Source: Callipepla californica brunnescens (taxonomy: Eukaryota; Chordata; Aves; Galliformes; Odontophoridae). From it: a stretch of DNA of 64,000 bases. The notes beneath the pieces were generated by a model. It was not told the origin of the DNA. It made no database searches and saw only the letters and a list, made by a program, of their open reading frames with translations. This document shows, piece after piece, positions 58,308 to 64,000 of the stretch (positions within the stretch are counted from its first letter, which is position 1; each line of letters begins with the position of its first letter). The position numbers were made by a program, and so were the translations under genes. The stretch is from NCBI GenBank assembly GCA_023055505.1, contig JALIRH010000004.1, forward strand, positions 12,767,368 to 12,831,367, read 5' to 3'.

Positions 58308-60452
58308 AATGAAAAGGAAAAGCATTTGTGTGAGCTCGAATCCTCCTAGCCCCATGTCTCAAGGTTTAATAAACTCTGAGTCACAGTTTCCCTGATGATT
58401 GGGGTAGTCATGCTCTGAATGGGTCTTGACGAGATACAATTCCAAAAGGCCAGGTGCATTTTCTGCTTTCAGAGGACACAGTTGTGCATACACTACAGCA
58501 ATTCTGGCACGCTCACTCTCTTCTATATACTTTTCCAAAATGTACAGGAAATGAATAACTTCAGACCTCTATCCCTCTGTCTATCTAAAAGAGGTCAGCT
58601 CAGTCACCAGTTTCAGTGAGGGACAAAAACACAGATGTTAAAACATTTCAGACCCAGAACAAACATCCTAGAAAGCCAGCTCTTTAAGCACAATCCTCGT
58701 GATGGTTTCAGTGTCACCACATATTCCCATAGACCCCACCTATCTCCCAGTGTAAAGAGTCAAACAATGAGCACAAATTTATTAACTGCTTTCCCTCTTT
58801 CCTATGAGAGACAAAACAGCATGGGGAGAGCTAATAGGAACAAAGAAACCAGTCTATCTCCTGATACATAACCACAGACATGTTGCTCCACCATGGTTAT
58901 GGGACAGTGCTTGAACTCAATCTGCTTAAGCAAAGAGCAACAGGGATTAAAGTTGAACAAACTGCACAGCAAAAGTTCCAGGCAGTGCTTGGCCCCGTGC
59001 ATCAGGAGGTAGTGTCCTGTCCTGACGGGGAGCACCAAACTAAACTGCTCTTAGGTTTTGCCTGAATGTAATTTGTAAAGAAACTCCTCTCCAGGTTTCT
59101 GGGCTGGCCTTGGCTGTCTGTTTCCACTGGATTCACTGTAAAAAAATGAAAACCAGCAAGAATGTCCTTGGCCTTCTAACCAAGACCTGTGTCTTCTAAC
59201 ACATTAGGGGATCAAAATCATACCCTCTTTTGGGGGAGACATTTCAATTTTCTTTTATTGGGTTTGCATTTAATGCTCTCTCACTCTGGACAGTGAAGCT
59301 AGGCATACCCACCTGAGGATCTCATGTCCCAGCACAATAGATGAGCAGTGATGAAGAGTGGCTTTTTTTTTTTTTTCCATCTTGGGTAAGTCCCTTAATA
59401 TCTCTGTGCCTCAGTTTTCCCATCTGTAAATGTTTACTCCCCTCAGCAGAATCGGTCATTGATTTACTTTTGCCTCCTGCTGAATAATGTTCACGAAGAC
59501 AAAGCATTATTCAGGGCTAGAATTTGTGGTGCCTACATTTCCTGCACAGGGACAAAAAGACCGGTACTATTTTTAGTGAGGGCTTTTCTTTCCATTGTCC
59601 CTTTCTCTGTGAGGTTGTATTTTCCAGTGTTTTCTGGTGCAGCTCTTTGTGTTCGCTGACGGATTAAAAATCATGAGGGATGACTGTTGATTTCAATTAA
59701 ATTTTATTAATGTAGATCCTACTACGGACTAATTACTGGAGCATGGTTGAGATCGAAACCAGAGTTACTGCGTTTAGCAGTAACTTGGAAGAAAAGGGCT
59801 GGATTTTTCTCTCTATTTTTCAATAAGAACGTTTAATCTAAAACTGTATTGTTTCTATGAGCGGTGTCATCTAGTTAAGTGCACACATTTCCAAAGAACA
59901 GACCGTCCTGCACTGAGTATTTTCAGCTTTGTTTTGGAACTCTGCTCATCTGACAGAGTCTCAGGATCACTGCTCCTGCTTGTACTTCTTTGGTACATCC
60001 TAGCTTTATTCTCTCTAGAGCTTATGGATAATATTGAATCATTTCAGGTCTCTCTCATTTAGAGAAGCTTGTGTATAGGGAAGATTAACACTGCTGTCCT
60101 TCATAGCCGGTAACAATTTTTTTTTTCTGCCTAAAATGTACTTTATGAGGATTTAAGTCTCTGCATAGACATGAGAATTAGTTCTCAGTGCCGGTGGCCT
60201 AGATTTTCTGTTAGTAGCTTCTATGGGATAGTAATGTCAAGACCACGACTGAAGTTGAATGATTAATGCAAAGGCTGGCAGAGAAAAGAGAATATGAATG
60301 TCTGTAATTTGGGTTACTGTCTGCCACTGCTCCACCATACGCTGTTGGAAAAATCACTGCCCTGCTTGGTTCACCTATTTGCCAAATAGAAAATCTCCTT
60401 CCCACCACTCGCCGGACTGAGGCTTTGACATGCCAAATCCTTGGGTGATTCC

Positions 60453-60475
60453 ATTTATTTATTTATTTATTTATA
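60453..60475. repeat. (ATTT)n microsatellite
   Basis: Five tandem ATTT units followed by ATAAAAGG. Confidence 0.9.
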
Positions 60476-62167
60476 AAAGGACATCTGATGCCTTGTTTTG
60501 GGTTTTTTTTCTGACGTGACGTTGATGCTGTGTAACGAGTTAGGAGGCTTAGGAGAAATTGTATTTGCCAATCTCTGGTCTCCCTGGTGAATACAGAATG
60601 CTTCAGTAGAAATCAGCCACTTCTGACACTGTTTGACCTTGGACAATCAGTATTGTATCAATAGTGCACCATACTGACAATGGTTACTATTATAGGCATG
60701 TAAGACACCACACAATTAGAAGAAAAAAATGTGTTGGCATTTGTTGTTTTTTTGCCTTTTCACGGACTGGAAATCTCTTTTTCAGACAATAATTTCTGTC
60801 ATACATCTTGCCTCCACAAGTGCTAGTTTTCTTCCCAGCAAAGGCTCCCTATCACTCTCCCAGCCAGCCAGCACATTTTCTAACTTTCCTGGAGATGGAA
60901 GTGGTGAAAGTAAAGATAAAGAGTTCTTCTTGAGTGACGATCACAGGCACGAATCTCAAAGTCTTTGGAGGCTTAGCAAAGTGTGATTCAGAGGACTTTA
61001 AAGACTCTAGGATAAGGACACACTTCTCTTTTGGCAGGTTAACCATTCCTTTGAACTGGAAGAAAACATACCAGAACAATAAAAACCACAGCGAGGGTGA
61101 GGTTTGCCCTGGGATTGTGAGGTCCAGACTTTCAGATAAGAAGTCTGATGCATAAAGAAGTTTGAGCGGTAACAAGTTGTTTTGTTGTGTCTTATTTTCT
61201 TCAGCAACCAATAAAGATGAAAAACAAGCCTGTGTTTACAGCTGAGAGAAATCTTCGACTGCAGGTCACACCACAGATGATGAAAAGTAAGTTGCAGGCA
61301 GTCAGATGAAGGGATGCTTCGCTGCAGAAATGTGAAAGGTTTCCCCTTCCCATTTCCTCTCTTTTCTGTTATTGATTTCTCTTGCTCCCATCAAGCCCTT
61401 GCTGCCTTGCACACCAGCCAGATCCAATCACCATGTCATTTTTTTCCGTAAGGCTACTGCTCTACAGTATAGTTCTTTTGAGTAATTTGCACCTTTTCTC
61501 TGCTAAGCACTCTCCTCTGTGCTTATTATGCATGTAAGTCACACCAGCAGCACACTACGGAGAGTTTTCATTTCAGAATTAAATATCTCATCCGAAGTCC
61601 ATACATGTCAGAAGAAATACATGTATTAACCTGCAGAAGCTCTGAGACTGACCTACGAATGCTTTCCTTCCAGAAAATAAGCAGTGACTGGGAAAGAACT
61701 GCACTCAGAGAAAATTTCACAGGGAGTCAGATACCAACCAGAAACTTCTGCTCAGGCTTCCCTGTTTGTATGTATACACTTATGAGGGCATTTATAATGA
61801 GTACACAATCATGTGTTTCTGTATGTGTGTATTTGTAATCACAGAGACACTTACAGACTTGTAAGTTACATCTTCTAGCGTGTTGCAGCTTTCCAAGCTG
61901 CTTTTGAAACAAAGGTAGCCCTTCAAGATTACCACTGGTCGAGCTGATGCACTATGTCATGTTATCTGAGGGCCACCAGGTAGATGTAGTTTCCTTGGTG
62001 TTAACACCAGGAAATCTAACATCATTCCAGGAATACATCGGTCTTGCTGTTCCACTATGTAACATCATTTTAAACAGTTTTGGGGATTCGAGGTGTGACA
62101 GGTCAACCTCCCCAAAATAGATGTCATGGGAGGCAGATCTGATGAGCAAGCCCAGTATTCCCTGGTT

Positions 62168-62345
62168 CACAATGAATCACAGAATCATTAAGGTTGGAAG
62201 AGTCGAATAAGATAATCTAGCCCAACCACCAACCCATCACCATCGTGCCCACCGGGTGACATCCCTCAGTGCCACATCTACATGATTCTTGAACACCTCC
62301 AGGGATGGTGACTCCGCCATCTCCCTGAACACGCATGGCAGATGG
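62168..62345 (-). mobile_element. CR1 LINE 3' fragment
   Basis: On the plus strand TCACAGAATCATTAAGG and TTGGAAGAGTCG start the complement of the CR1 3' end, continuing through GAACACCTCCAGGGATGG. Possibly extends some 70 bases further, but the match fades. Confidence 0.88.
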
Positions 62346-64000
62346 ATACTCCCAAAATGCATGGCACAAGGAACGAATAATGTTCTTACACTTAGACTGC
62401 AAGTACCATGGATCTCTGGAAAAAAGGCTAGAAGAAAAACAGCTCAATGTATTCTTGTTACCACAGCTCAGATAACAATTGTACTGTAGAGGAGCTGAGG
62501 TCATCTCTTCAACTCAGAAGCTGGAACCCTGCTTCAAATCTTATCACACACCTTGTCATATACCCTACAGAAAGTCATCTAACGTGCTTTATACCGTGAG
62601 CCTAACCAAGCTTTAGCTGTGAACCATTGTGCAGGAACACTTCTTACTAAATTACCACACTTCACTGGGCCACCTTCAGCAGATCTTGTACTATTCAGCA
62701 GGAATTTCCTCTTGGACTTGGGAATGTCTGATGGAGCCTATAAGTTGCTTCTCTTTTCTACATGACAAGGCTTTGTTACAGGCATACCAGCCACCTAATT
62801 ATTAACCTTGACCTTGGGAAAAAGAAGCAGAGTGCCTTTAATAACAGCCCCAGCGAGCTGAGGCAGCTCTGCAATTATGTCGCATAATATAGTCATGAGA
62901 AGAGGGTTACCAGGGAGATAATGGTAAACATCAGCCTTAATTCTGTCTGAAAAATAATTGGAGTGATCTCCCTTTGTGGCTGGGGTAGAGGAGAAAATTG
63001 GATGGGTAAATTTCCAGCTATCACAGATGTTAGTCAAACATGCTGCACTACACCACTGACCAAATTATGCGCTGCCTCTAAGTGCTACGGGCACCAATTG
63101 TCTGGCTTCCTCTCCATCCACACAAGCCTGCATCATTTAAATGGGAAAAAACAGAGCTGGTTGTAGCCCAACTGGTATCTCTCTGTGCTGCCACTGCATC
63201 TCTTGTTTACAGCGGTCCCACCAAACTCCTCTGCTTGTCAGCATACTCATCAGTCCTGACACAGCCCGGCCCTTAGAGCTCTGGTGACTTCCCATGAGGG
63301 TTGAAAGTACAATCCTTTAGGGTAGGGCCATGGGAATCCTGCTGCGGGATGTCCTCTGTTGCTCTCCTTCACTGCTCTGTGTGCTGACTATGGCCCTAAA
63401 GTGTCTTCCTCAAACCAAGGGCACTCCCACAGGGGTCAGCAGTACCTCTCTGCTCTGCAGGCTGTCGAGAGGCCACGTGTGTGCCAAGAAGGAGAGCTGG
63501 GATGCTGCGAGGTTTACTGGCAGTTTGTTCCCGCCTCTCCTGGATACCACCATCAGACATCGACATTTTTCTCTCTGCTACCACCAACAGAAGTTCTGCC
63601 TGAACTTGGTGCTGTCTGGCTGGGAGACGCAGGAAGCACAGTCAAGGCCACTCTCAGTTTGGAAACAAGCCCAGAAGAACAATAAACATTTTCCTCCTGA
63701 GTTCACCCTCCCCCAGAGCTTTACCTTCCAGTTTCTTAGCTCATCTGGGACAATTAGAATACTTCACTGATGTCATCTGCTCAAATTATCATCGTGAAGT
63801 TTCTCTTCTTAGTTCATCCTCTATCCAGAGGCTCCAGATGGAATAGGGAGCCCATCCCATCCTGCCAGTTCTGCTTCCAGGCATTTCAGGCAGTGAGTTT
63901 TTCAGCCTTTACTTATATTTAGATCAGGCATTTCATTCCACAGCCACAGGGTCGGACCATTTTCAGACTGAACTGTGGTTTCAATTCCCCATTTCCTATT

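Larger units (their letters stand above)
57063..64000. other. Region upstream of LMO2; no gene recognised
   Basis: Contains a TATA-like box (57422), a G-rich tract (58287), an AT-rich homeodomain-type motif cluster (about 59690-59755), an (ATTT)n repeat (60453) and a CR1 fragment (62168). Mammalian LMO2 has distal enhancers upstream; none can be assigned here by eye. Confidence 0.5.

Noticed and set aside
63330..63770. 146-codon open frame at the right edge
   Set aside because: No family resemblance and overlapping frames equally open; probably chance.

Overview
This is vertebrate nuclear DNA, most likely from a bird and probably galliform/chicken-like. It has introns with GT-AG junctions, four CpG-rich promoters, and at least seven decayed CR1 LINE fragments. 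CR1 is the dominant retroposon of birds, although reptiles carry it too. The block CD59 - FBXO3 - LMO2, all on one strand, matches the order on human 11p13. There are no bacterial features such as operons, ribosome binding sites or CRISPR arrays.

All four genes are read from the minus strand, so the 5' ends lie at higher coordinates. (1) 3146-14490 and beyond the left edge: the 5' part of a long coiled-coil protein. Fourteen exons are visible, thirteen of them coding, giving at least 614 residues. Its closest recalled relative is the N-terminal part of giantin (GOLGB1). I know of no such gene beside CD59 in humans, which makes it the most interesting item here. (2) 18582-20564: CD59, the GPI-anchored inhibitor of the complement membrane attack complex, in three coding exons encoding 119 residues. 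(3) 25447-42367: FBXO3, an F-box substrate adaptor with SUKH-like and ApaG domains, in eleven exons encoding 455 residues. (4) 51807-56355: LMO2, the haematopoietic LIM-only bridging protein, in three coding exons encoding 158 residues. Two short upstream ATGs at LMO2 may add an in-frame N-terminal extension and an overlapping upstream ORF.

Between the genes lie about 2.4 kb (giantin-like to CD59), 2.0 kb (CD59 to FBXO3), 8.5 kb (FBXO3 to LMO2) and 7 kb upstream of LMO2. I found no convincing protein-coding gene in any of them. They hold CR1 relics, simple repeats and motif clusters that could be regulatory, including tandem ETS sites at the LMO2 promoter and CTCF-like motifs at two promoters.

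The genes are neighbours rather than a pathway: Golgi tethering (by similarity), complement protection, ubiquitin ligation and transcriptional bridging. Exon boundaries come from reading splice sites and checking that phases and lengths add up. Transcription starts, UTR ends and noncoding first exons are estimates.
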